The notes beneath the pieces were generated by a model. It was not told where the DNA came from. It did no database searches and worked only from the letters and a program-made list of their open reading frames with translations. Position numbers and translations under genes: made by a program. From the NCBI GenBank assembly GCA_007119345.1, contig SKPV01000233.1:1-33469 (forward strand): DNA of 33,469 nucleotides, in the 5' to 3' direction. Of the stretch, positions 14,713 to 22,098 are shown one piece after another (position 1 is the stretch's first letter; every line of letters begins with the position of its first letter). This stretch comes from Halovivax sp. (GTDB lineage Archaea; Halobacteriota; Halobacteria; Halobacteriales; Natrialbaceae).

Positions 14713-16485
14713 ATGAGCGACGTAGGCGAGGACGGCGCGCCGGCCCCGCCGGCACCCCCCGACCGGGAGCGAGGCGAGGTGCGGGTGGTCGGCACGGCGC
14801 ACGTCTCGCAGGCGAGCGTCGAGGAAGTCACCGAGACGATCGACGAGGAGCGTCCGGACGTGGTGGCGGTCGAACTCGACGAGGGGCGGTACCGACAGTT
14901 GCGCGGCGGCGCGCCCGAGGACATCGAGGCGAAGGATCTGCTCTCCGGGAACACCGTCTTTCAATTCCTGGCCTACTGGATGCTCTCGTACGTCCAGTCG
15001 CGCCTCGGCGAGCGGTTCGACATCGAACCCGGTGCGGACATGAAGGCGGCCATCGACGCCGCGGAGGGCCACGGATTGGGCGTCGCGCTCGTCGACCGGG
15101 ACATCCAGGTGACGATGCAGCGCTTCTGGGCGCGGCTCTCCTACGGCGAGAAGGCGAAGCTGATCGGCGGACTCGCGTTCGGCGTGACCGACCCCAAGAC
15201 GGTCGGGCTGGCGTTCGGCGCCGCGCTGGGCGCGTTCTTCGGGATCGTCTTCGCCGCGTTCGTCGCCCCGTGGCTGGGCCTCGGCGACGCGCTGGCGCTC
15301 GGGATCACCGATCCGACGCTACTGCAGTACGTCGGCGCCGTCGGCATCGGCACCGTAGCGGGCCTCCTCTTCGGAATGCTGTTTCTCCCCTCGCTGGACG
15401 ACGTCGGCGGGAACGGCGGCACCTACGTCAGCGGCTTCACGCTCCGGCTGCTGGCCGGCGCCGCGCTGGGCGTCGCCGCGGCGGTGGCGCTCGTGGCGAC
15501 CGAGACGTTCGTCGGCCCGCTCTCCGCCGGCTCCGTCGAGAGCGCGGGCACGCTGTCGATTCGCGGCACGGTCGGCGTCCTCGCCGGGCTCGGAATCGGC
15601 TCGGGACTCGGCCTGCTCGTCGGCACGCTCATGGCGTCGACAGCGGACGAGGTCGAGGATCTGGACGAAATCGACATCGGAGAGCTCACCGACGGCGACG
15701 TCGTCACCGCGATGATGGAGGAGTTCCGGCGGTTCAGTCCCGGCGGGGCGGAGGCGCTGATCGACGAGCGCGACGCCTTCATCGGCCATCGGCTCCACGC
15801 GCTGCGCGAACAGGGCTACCGGGTCGTCGCCGTCGTGGGCGCCGGCCACCAAGCCGGCATCGAGCGCTACCTCGAGAATCCCGAGACGCTGCCGCCGGTC
15901 GCGGCGATCTCGGGGACCGACTCCGGACGACGGTTCTCGATCGCGAAGGTGTTCGGCTACCTCCTGATGGTCGGTTTCGTGGCGTTCTTCTTCCTGTTGC
16001 TGATGGCCGGCGTCCAGGACACCCTGTTGTTGCAGCTGTTCCTGGCGTGGTTTCTGATCAACGGTATCTTCGCGTTCGCGATGGCGAGGTTGGCCGGCGC
16101 CCGGTGGACGAGCGCCGGCGTCGGCGGCGGCGTCGCCTGGCTGACGAGCATCAACCCGCTGCTCGCCCCGGGCTGGTTCGCCGGCTACATGGAACTGCGC
16201 CACCGGCCGGTCAACGTGGCCGACATCCAGACGCTCAACGACCTCATCGGCGACACCGACCGACCGCTGGACGACCTGTTCGGTGACATGCTCGACGTCC
16301 CGCTGTTCCGGCTGATCATGATCGTCGCGATGACCAACGTCGGAAGCATGATCGCGACCTTCCTCTTCCTGATCGTCGTGCTGCCGTGGTTCGGCACCGA
16401 GATCGGGGGGACGAGCGAACTGATGAACGAGCTGTTCCGGGGTGCCCGTAACAGCCTGGAACTGCTCTGGGGGCTGTTGCCGTGA
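14713..16485 (+). CDS. TraB/PrgY-family membrane protein
   Basis: 590-aa polytopic protein. The TraB/GumN domain begins with RVVGTAHVS (Gly27 to His30), VVAVELDEGRYRQL and an Arg/Trp-rich helix, and closes with VVAVVGAGHQAGIERYL. The TraB family is distantly related to TIKI metalloproteases, where GxxH motifs bind metal. Both a GTAH and a GAGH are present, so metal-dependent peptidase activity is possible but not shown. Several membrane helices interrupt or follow the domain (about residues 150-310 and 410-590). The archetype PrgY blocks peptide pheromone activity in enterococci; the role in archaea is unknown. The stop overlaps the start of the M50 protease gene by 4 bases, a strong sign of a joint function. 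Confidence 0.88.
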   Translation: MSDVGEDGAPAPPAPPDRERGEVRVVGTAHVSQASVEEVTETIDEERPDVVAVELDEGRYRQLRGGAPEDIEAKDLLSGNTVFQFLAYWMLSYVQSRLGERFDIEPGADMKAAIDAAEGHGLGVALVDRDIQVTMQRFWARLSYGEKAKLIGGLAFGVTDPKTVGLAFGAALGAFFGIVFAAFVAPWLGLGDALALGITDPTLLQYVGAVGIGTVAGLLFGMLFLPSLDDVGGNGGTYVSGFTLRLLAGAALGVAAAVALVATETFVGPLSAGSVESAGTLSIRGTVGVLAGLGIGSGLGLLVGTLMASTADEVEDLDEIDIGELTDGDVVTAMMEEFRRFSPGGAEALIDERDAFIGHRLHALREQGYRVVAVVGAGHQAGIERYLENPETLPPVAAISGTDSGRRFSIAKVFGYLLMVGFVAFFFLLLMAGVQDTLLLQLFLAWFLINGIFAFAMARLAGARWTSAGVGGGVAWLTSINPLLAPGWFAGYMELRHRPVNVADIQTLNDLIGDTDRPLDDLFGDMLDVPLFRLIMIVAMTNVGSMIATFLFLIVVLPWFGTEIGGTSELMNELFRGARNSLELLWGLLP

Positions 16486-17105
16486 GCTACGCGATCCGCA
16501 GCGGCATCGCCTTCAGCGAGAAGGAGCTCCTCGACCTCGCGGCGGCCTGGATCGTCCTGAGCGTCGCGTTCGCGCTGCTGATCGCGCGGGAACCGGGAAC
16601 CGGCGGCTTCGACGTGGCCGCGATGCCGCGATGGACGGCCCTTTCGTTCGTGACGGTCGGCGTCGCGTTCCTCTTGCACGAACTGGCGCACAAGGTCGTC
16701 GCGATTCGCTTCGGACAGGTCGCCGAGTTCCGGGCCGACTACAGCATGCTCTTTCTCGCCATCATGAGCGCGCTGATCGGCTTCCTCTTCGCCGCGCCCG
16801 GCGCCGTCTACCACCGCGGCCGCATCACCCTCCGCGAGAACGGGCTCGTCGCCCTCGCGGGACCGGTTACCAACCTCGCGCTCGCCGCGCTCTTCCTGCC
16901 GCTGATGTTCCTGCCGGGCGTGGCCGGGGACGTCGGTCGGCTCGGCGTCTGGATCAACGTCTTCCTCGCGGCGTTCAACATGATCCCGTACGGCCCGCTC
17001 GACGGCAAGTCGGTCAAGGACTGGAACACGAGCGTCTTCGTGCTCGTGTTCGTCCCCAGCCTCCTGCTGGCGCTGTACGTGATCCTTTTCGTCGGGTTCC
17101 GGTGA
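16482..17105 (+). CDS. M50-family intramembrane zinc metalloprotease
   Basis: 207-aa membrane protease of the site-2 protease/SpoIVFB group. Seen: the zinc motif HELAH at residues 66-70 in a membrane helix, and the third ligand motif NMIPYGPLDG with Asn166 and Asp174. About five to six hydrophobic segments; no PDZ or CBS domain, so it is a minimal member. The GTG start (16482) overlaps the TraB gene's TGA in the arrangement GTGA, implying translational coupling. Likely substrates are single-pass membrane proteins such as anti-sigma-like or receptor proteins, none of which is encoded nearby. Confidence 0.9.
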   Translation: MSYAIRSGIAFSEKELLDLAAAWIVLSVAFALLIAREPGTGGFDVAAMPRWTALSFVTVGVAFLLHELAHKVVAIRFGQVAEFRADYSMLFLAIMSALIGFLFAAPGAVYHRGRITLRENGLVALAGPVTNLALAALFLPLMFLPGVAGDVGRLGVWINVFLAAFNMIPYGPLDGKSVKDWNTSVFVLVFVPSLLLALYVILFVGFR

Positions 17106-17190
17106 GGGTCGTCCCTCGCTCCGATCGAACAACCGACCTCGGCGCGTCCCCGTTCCGAAACGGGCCGCCTCGTGATCGGGACGTGGCGGT

Positions 17191-17200
17191 GGAATTATCA
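17191..17200 (+). promoter_or_regulatory. TATA element of the winged-helix regulator gene
   Basis: GGAATTATCA is centred about 28 bases before the ATG at 17224. Confidence 0.55.
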
Positions 17201-17223
17201 GCACCTCGATCGAACGACTCCGC

Positions 17224-18120
17224 ATGACGGAGACGGGTTCGAACGGGGACGAGCGGGTGGTCGACGCGCTCGATCCGGCCGAGGCGTTCGAACTGCTGGC
17301 CCACGAGACGCGGTTCGCGATCCTCGAGGCGTTGAACGACGCGGACGGACCGGTGGCGTTCAGCGAGCTGCGCGCCGCCGTGGGCGCGGACGATCCGGGC
17401 GGGTTCAACTACCACCTGCGAAAGCTGACCGGCCGGTTCGTTCGCGACGGCGACGACGGCTACGAGATCGCTGGGCCGGGACGGCAGGTGGTCGGCGCGG
17501 TCCTCTCGGGGGTCTACACGTACCGGCTCGACGCCGACCCGGTTTCGATGCCGGCGGCGTGCCTGGGATGCGGCGGCGACATGGAGACGCGATTCGACGA
17601 GACGGCCGTCCGGATGGTCTGTCTGTCCTGCGATACGACGTTCCACCCGATCGCGATTCCGCCGGGCGTCCTCGAGGGCTGGCCCAGGGAGCGGACGCCC
17701 GACGCGATCGACCGCTGGGTCCGTCACATCCGACAGACGGCCGAACTGGGCCTCTGTTACACCTGTGGCGGGCGGACGCGACGCCGGGTCGACCCGCTGG
17801 ATGAGGACGCGCCGGCGCACCTCCTGCGGCTCGACCTCGCGGCTGTCGTCGAGAACTGGTGCGGGCGCTGCGGCGCGCACTGGCGAGAGTTCCCCGCCGC
17901 GGGCGTTCTCGCGAAACCGTCCGTGATCGCGTTCCACCACGAACACGGCCTCGATGTCCAGAAGACGCCCTTCTGGGAACTGGACTGGCTCGAGACCGGG
18001 GTCTCGTCGATCGCCGCGGCCGATCCGCTCCGGGTCGAGGTGCCGATCGAGATCGAGGACGAAACGCTGGTCGTCACGACCGACGACGAGCTCTCGGTCG
18101 TGGCGACCCGCCGAATCTGA
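17224..18120 (+). CDS. ArsR-like winged-helix protein with two zinc ribbons
   Basis: 298-aa predicted transcription regulator of a haloarchaeal type. The N-terminal winged helix (about residues 18-95) has ELLAHETRFAILEALND, a recognition region FNYHLRKLTGRF and a wing. Two Cys4 zinc ribbons follow: Cys113/116 with Cys133/136, and Cys178/181 with Cys213/216. The C-terminal part (about 225-298) looks like a small beta-rich ligand-binding domain ending in VVTTDDELSVVATRRI. The gene lies 91 bases upstream of the MFS exporter on the same strand, so it could regulate that exporter or itself; this is an inference from adjacency. Confidence 0.8.
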   Translation: MTETGSNGDERVVDALDPAEAFELLAHETRFAILEALNDADGPVAFSELRAAVGADDPGGFNYHLRKLTGRFVRDGDDGYEIAGPGRQVVGAVLSGVYTYRLDADPVSMPAACLGCGGDMETRFDETAVRMVCLSCDTTFHPIAIPPGVLEGWPRERTPDAIDRWVRHIRQTAELGLCYTCGGRTRRRVDPLDEDAPAHLLRLDLAAVVENWCGRCGAHWREFPAAGVLAKPSVIAFHHEHGLDVQKTPFWELDWLETGVSSIAAADPLRVEVPIEIEDETLVVTTDDELSVVATRRI

Positions 18121-18162
18121 CGCCTCGATTAGAGGAATCGAGTTCTGCAAACCCGCGAACAG

Positions 18163-18184
18163 AAGTGTATTTCTAATTACACTT
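18163..18184 (+). promoter_or_regulatory. Dyad operator spanning the MFS exporter promoter
   Basis: AAGTGTA at 18163-18169 and TACACTT at 18178-18184 are perfect 7-base inverted arms separated by 8 bases that contain the TATA-like TTTCTAAT. A dimeric repressor bound here would block TBP. The ATG of the exporter is 28 bases beyond the dyad. The winged-helix protein encoded just upstream is the obvious candidate regulator. Confidence 0.65.
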
Positions 18185-18211
18185 AGGTGGGCGGCGACCG
18201 TCGTCCGAAAC

Positions 18212-19648
18212 ATGACGACGCTCCGCTCGAACGTCTCGTTCCGTCGCCTGTTCGCGGGCCGGCTCGTGACCAACGTCGGCGACAGCCTCTACACGGTCGG
18301 CGCGATGTGGCTGGTGTACGAACTGACTGGCTCGCCGCTGTACACGGGCGTCGCCGGCTTCCTGGTGCAGGCCCCGCGCGCGTTCCAATTCCTCGTCGGG
18401 CCGCTCGTCGATCGGTGGCCGCTCCGGCCAGTGCTCGTCACCACGCAGGTCGCGCAGGCGGTCTTCGTGCTCGTCGTCCCGGCCGCGGCCGCCGTCGGCC
18501 GACTCAACGTCTGGATCGTTCTCGCCGTGATGCCGGCGCTCGCGTTCCTCAACCAGTTCGTCTACCCGGCCCAGAGCGCGGCGCTACCCCGAATCGTCGA
18601 GGGCGATCAGCTGGTACGGGCGAACTCGCTGTTCTCGATGGCCTACCAGTCCTCCGACGCGATCTTCAACGCCGCGAGCGGAATCGTCATCGCGACGGTC
18701 GGGGCCGTGAGCCTGTTCGCGCTCAACTCCGTGACGTTCGCGATCGCGGCCATGCTGTTTTTCGGGGTCGTGATTCCACCGCGCGGGACGAACGTGGATT
18801 CCGAAACCGGCGTCTCGAACCCCGGCGAGTCGGATCCCGGCGAGTCGGATCCCGGCGAGTCGGAATCTCGAGACGGTCCGACCGCGATCGCGGACGGTGC
18901 GGGCGAGCCGACGGACGCGGCGCGCGACCGGGAAACCGGTTCCGCCGCCGACTCGTCCGTCGACGACGGGGGCGGCGATCCGGGATACGTCGAGGAACTT
19001 CTCGAGGGGGTACGGTACCTGCGCGGCTCGGCGGTCGTGTCGCTGGTGCTCGGCGTGATGGTGGCGAACGTCGCGTTCGGGGCGACGCTGGCCGTCCTGC
19101 CCGCGTTCGCGGATTCCATCGGCGGCCCGACGACCTACGGCGCGCTGATGGCGGCCTACGCCGGCGGAATGTTCGTCGGGACGGTCGGATCGAACCTCGT
19201 CGAGGAGTACCCGTACGGACTCTTCTGCGCCGCCGGGTTCGCCTGGGCGTCGCTCGCGCTGACCGCGGCCCTCGTCGTGCCGTGGTTGTGGGGGACCGTC
19301 GCGCTGTTTTTCCTCACGTTCGTCCCGGTCGGCGCGTTTAGCGTGCTCTTCTGGTCGATGGTTCAGTCCGCCGTCGACGACGCGCTCCTCGGTCGCGTGA
19401 CGTCGATGACGTCGAGCATCGCCGCGATCATGCTTCCGCTGGGCTCGCTCGGCGGCGGCGCCCTGGCGGGCGTCGTGGGGGTCTCGGCGGTTATCGCGAT
19501 CCTGGCAGTCTTCCTCGCTGGGTTCGGCGGCTACTTCGTGGTGAACGCGCGATTGCGGCGGCTCCCGCCGGTCCCCGAGGCGACCGAGTCGTCGCTCGGA
19601 CTCCGACGATCCGTCGGGGCCGACTCGGCGGCGTCTCCGTCCGACTGA
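18212..19648 (+). CDS. MFS transporter (enterobactin-exporter/macrolide-efflux-like)
   Basis: 478-aa major facilitator of the EntS/MefA type. It begins FRRLFAGRLVTNVGDSLY, typical of this group, with the characteristic VDRWPLRPVLV loop between helices 2 and 3, and has about 12 membrane helices. The central cytoplasmic loop (about residues 191-258) is greatly enlarged and acidic, and contains PGESD repeated in tandem. It probably exports a small hydrophobic compound, drug or siderophore by proton or sodium antiport. The ATG at 18212 is chosen by its distance from the dyad/TATA; the longer open frame runs back through the regulator gene and is not real. Confidence 0.85.
   Translation: MTTLRSNVSFRRLFAGRLVTNVGDSLYTVGAMWLVYELTGSPLYTGVAGFLVQAPRAFQFLVGPLVDRWPLRPVLVTTQVAQAVFVLVVPAAAAVGRLNVWIVLAVMPALAFLNQFVYPAQSAALPRIVEGDQLVRANSLFSMAYQSSDAIFNAASGIVIATVGAVSLFALNSVTFAIAAMLFFGVVIPPRGTNVDSETGVSNPGESDPGESDPGESESRDGPTAIADGAGEPTDAARDRETGSAADSSVDDGGGDPGYVEELLEGVRYLRGSAVVSLVLGVMVANVAFGATLAVLPAFADSIGGPTTYGALMAAYAGGMFVGTVGSNLVEEYPYGLFCAAGFAWASLALTAALVVPWLWGTVALFFLTFVPVGAFSVLFWSMVQSAVDDALLGRVTSMTSSIAAIMLPLGSLGGGALAGVVGVSAVIAILAVFLAGFGGYFVVNARLRRLPPVPEATESSLGLRRSVGADSAASPSD
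18821..18865 (+). repeat. 15-bp coding repeat x 3 in the MFS loop
   Basis: CCCGGCGAGTCGGAT occurs at 18821 and 18836, with a one-base variant at 18851, encoding P-G-E-S-D twice and then P-G-E-S-E. It lengthens the central cytoplasmic loop of the transporter in frame. Confidence 0.9.
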
Positions 19649-19688
19649 CGCCCGCGGCCGGGGTGACGAACCGCCGGGCCGGACCGGT

Positions 19689-19698
19689 GACCTTTTGC
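19689..19698 (+). promoter_or_regulatory. TATA element of purM
   Basis: GACCTTTTGC is centred about 28 bases before the ATG at 19722. Confidence 0.5.
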
Positions 19699-19721
19699 CG
19701 ACGCTCCGAGGTCGTTCAGGC

Positions 19722-20705
19722 ATGACCGACCGAGACGAGGAGGGGCTCACCTACGCCGAGACGGGGGTGGACATCGAGGCCAGCGAGGACGCCACGGCGG
19801 CGCTCCTCGACGCCTTCGGAAGCGATCTGACGACCGAGTACGCCGGCCTGCTCGACATCGGCGATCGCTACCTGGCGCTGGCGACCGACGGCGTCGGGAC
19901 GAAGCTGCTGGTTGCGACGGCGATCGGGGACTTCTCGACGATCGGCATCGACTGCATCGCGATGAACGTCAACGACCTCGTCGCCGCCGGCGTCGAGCCG
20001 GTGGCGTTCGTCGACTACCTCGCGATCGACGAGCCGGACGAGGCCGTCACGAACGAGATCGGTGAAGGGCTCGCGGTCGGCCTGGAGCGGGCCGACCTCA
20101 CCCTGCTCGGCGGCGAGACGGCCGTCATGCCGGAGGTCGTCACCGGATTCGACCTCGCGGGAACCTGCGCTGGCCTCGCGGAAACGGACGAGGTGCTCGA
20201 TGGGGAGGCGACCGTCGGCGACGCCCTCGTCGGCTTCCCCTCGAACGGGATCCACTCGAACGGGCTGACGCTCGCCCGCGAAGCCGTCACCCGCGAGCAC
20301 GAGTACGACGACCCGTTTCCGCCGATCCCCGAGCGGACGATCGGCGAAGAGCTCTTGCGCCCGACGCGGATCTACACCGACTTGCTCGACCCAATCCGCG
20401 AGTACGACGTCAGCGCGGCCGCTCACGTCACCGGCGGCGGTTGGACCAACCTGCTCCGGATGGGCGACCGGCGCTACGAGATCGACGACCCGCTCCCCGC
20501 CCAGCCCGTCTTCGAGTTCGTCCAGGAGGAAGGCGCCATCTCCGACGAGGAGATGCACCGAACGTTCAACATGGGAACCGGCTTCGTCCTCTCGCTCCCG
20601 GAGGCCCAGGCCGCGGAACTCGCGGCCGAGACCGACGGCGCGGTGATCGGCCGCGTCGTGGAGGGGAACTCGGTCGAGATCCGCGGCCTCTCGCTGGCGA
20701 ACTAG
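19722..20705 (+). CDS. purM: Phosphoribosylformylglycinamidine cyclo-ligase (AIR synthetase)
   Basis: 327-aa PurM, the fifth step of de novo purine synthesis, closing formylglycinamidine ribotide to aminoimidazole ribotide with ATP. Seen: LTYAETGVDIEASEDA at the start, ATDGVGTKLLVA (about residues 55-66), the Asp/Asn-rich DCIAMNVNDLVAAGVEP, GGETAVMPEVV, GIHSNGLTLAR, and HVTGGGWTNLLRM in the C-terminal half. Length and motif order are standard. It is monocistronic by spacing; no other purine gene is in the window. Confidence 0.95.
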   Translation: MTDRDEEGLTYAETGVDIEASEDATAALLDAFGSDLTTEYAGLLDIGDRYLALATDGVGTKLLVATAIGDFSTIGIDCIAMNVNDLVAAGVEPVAFVDYLAIDEPDEAVTNEIGEGLAVGLERADLTLLGGETAVMPEVVTGFDLAGTCAGLAETDEVLDGEATVGDALVGFPSNGIHSNGLTLAREAVTREHEYDDPFPPIPERTIGEELLRPTRIYTDLLDPIREYDVSAAAHVTGGGWTNLLRMGDRRYEIDDPLPAQPVFEFVQEEGAISDEEMHRTFNMGTGFVLSLPEAQAAELAAETDGAVIGRVVEGNSVEIRGLSLAN

Positions 20706-20784
20706 ACGGGGCGCGGACGGTATCGGTCAAACGCGGATTTCACCTACCCGCACCGTTTTGAGAGGCGGCGTGCGATGGTGGATC

Positions 20785-21375
20785 ATGGGCGGTCGACGGA
20801 TACTCGACAGACGACGGCTACTGTTACTCGCGGGCGCGACGATTCCGGCGACGACCGCGGGCTGCCTCGAGGGCGGGTCGCTCTCGGAGCCGGATTCGAA
20901 CGACGCCGGCGGCGCCGATCCCGATCGTCCCGCGGTGGATGTCGAGTACGACATCGAGAACGAATGGACGTACACGACGGCCGCCGAAGTGCCCGGAGAC
21001 GAGTCTGTCGTCGTCGTCACGTCCCGCACGGAGGCGGATCGAACCTTCGAGTTCGACCGAATCGATCGAGCGGAGATCCGAGAGTCGCGACGGACGTTCG
21101 TCGAGCGTACGGACTTCGGGGAGTCGCTCCTCTGCTTCGTCCGCGGTCGGGGGCCCCAGACCGGGTACTACCTCGAGGTCGAAAAAGTGAGCGCGGACGC
21201 GGAACGGATCGACCTACGGATCGTCACCAGCCACGACGACGCCGGCGTCGGCGACGCGGTCTCGGAACCGACCGCGCTCGTACGGTTGACGCCGACCGTT
21301 CGGCCCTCGCTCGTCCGCGTCACGATCGTCGACGGCTGGGACGAGATCTCGACCGCCGAAGTGAAACTCGGGTGA
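20785..21375 (+). CDS. Hypothetical Tat lipoprotein
   Basis: 196 aa. The N-terminus is RRILDRRRLLLLAG followed by a lipobox TTAGC, so it should be exported by Tat or Sec and lipid-anchored. The rest is acidic and beta-rich (VVVVTSRTEADRTFEF, TGYYLEVEKVSADAERIDLR) with no catalytic motif I know. The ATG at 20785 is chosen; a TATA-like GTTTTGA is about 28 bases upstream, and a TTG start at 20758 would fall on that element. It converges on the macro-domain gene with a 36-base gap. Confidence 0.75.
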   Translation: MGGRRILDRRRLLLLAGATIPATTAGCLEGGSLSEPDSNDAGGADPDRPAVDVEYDIENEWTYTTAAEVPGDESVVVVTSRTEADRTFEFDRIDRAEIRESRRTFVERTDFGESLLCFVRGRGPQTGYYLEVEKVSADAERIDLRIVTSHDDAGVGDAVSEPTALVRLTPTVRPSLVRVTIVDGWDEISTAEVKLG

Positions 21376-21411
21376 TCGCCGCGGCGGGCGCCGCTCGATC
21401 GGCGACGGCGA

Positions 21412-21918
21412 TCACCCGCTGGTCGGTCCCGCGACGTCCCGGATCGTCTCGTACTCCTCGTCGCCGTAGGCGATGAAGCGAACCTCGGCGAGCGTATCCG
21501 GCTCGTAGTCGTCGATCTCCTCGGCGATGATCGCGGCGCCGTCTTCGAGATCGAACCCCGCCACACCGCAGCCGAGCGCGGGCATCACGAGCGACTCGCA
21601 GCCGAGTGCGTCCGCCCGCTCCAGCGCGTTGCGCGTCGCGTCGCCGATGCTCGCTTCGGTGGCCTTCCCGTCGCCGTAGTGGGGCATCGCCGCCGCGTGA
21701 ATCACGTACTCGGCGTCGAGGTCGTAGGGGTCGGTGACGGCCACCTCGCCGAGGTCGACGGGCCCCTTCTCCGTCGCTTCCTCGTCGATTTCCTCGCCCG
21801 CGCCGCGCCGGAGCGCGCCGGCGACGCCCGACCCCATCCGCAGGCTCGTCCCGGCGGCGTTGACCAGCGCGTCGGCGGACTGTTCGGCGATGTCGCCCTG
21901 AACCACGTCGAACTCCAT
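21412..21918 (-). CDS. Macro domain protein (ADP-ribose hydrolase type)
   Basis: 168-aa stand-alone macro domain. Seen: VVQGDIAEQSADALVNAAG at the start with the ADP-ribose-binding Asp-Ile and Asn residues, then SGVAGALRRGAG, a glycine-rich loop MPALGCGVAGFDLEDGA and the C-terminal RFIAYGDEEYETI. Relatives remove ADP-ribose from proteins or nucleic acids or deacetylate O-acetyl-ADP-ribose. The ATG at 21916-21918 is preferred; the in-frame extension goes through a tandem array. A TATA-like patch at 21943-21952 (minus strand) fits a leaderless start. Confidence 0.88.
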   Translation of the reverse strand: MEFDVVQGDIAEQSADALVNAAGTSLRMGSGVAGALRRGAGEEIDEEATEKGPVDLGEVAVTDPYDLDAEYVIHAAAMPHYGDGKATEASIGDATRNALERADALGCESLVMPALGCGVAGFDLEDGAAIIAEEIDDYEPDTLAEVRFIAYGDEEYETIRDVAGPTSG

Positions 21919-21942
21919 GACCGTCCGTCGATACGCCGGGGC

Positions 21943-21952
21943 GAAGAAAAAG
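21943..21952 (-). promoter_or_regulatory. TATA element of the macro-domain gene
   Basis: The minus strand reads CTTTTTCTTC, centred about 29 bases before the ATG at 21918. Confidence 0.5.
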
Positions 21953-21976
21953 CGATTCGCCGTCGCCGCGCGGCCG

Positions 21977-22080
21977 TCCTCGGTCCGTCGGCACGTCGAC
22001 GTTGCTCTGCGCTCTTCGATCCGTCGGCACGCCGACGCTGCTCGGCCATCCTCGGTCGTCGGCACGCCGGCCCGCGCGGA
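21977..22080. repeat. Degenerate tandem array, 36 bp x 3
   Basis: Units begin at 21977, 22013 and 22049, exactly 36 bases apart, sharing TCCTCGGTCCGTCGGCACG-CGACG; the third copy lacks one base and decays at its end. The array occupies the spacer upstream of the macro-domain gene. Confidence 0.85.
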
Positions 22081-22098
22081 TCGTGACGGTCGACGGGT

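Noticed and set aside
21919..22065. N-terminal extension of the macro-domain protein
   Set aside because: It is translated from the 36-bp array; the macro domain starts at the ATG at 21918 with a TATA element at the right distance.
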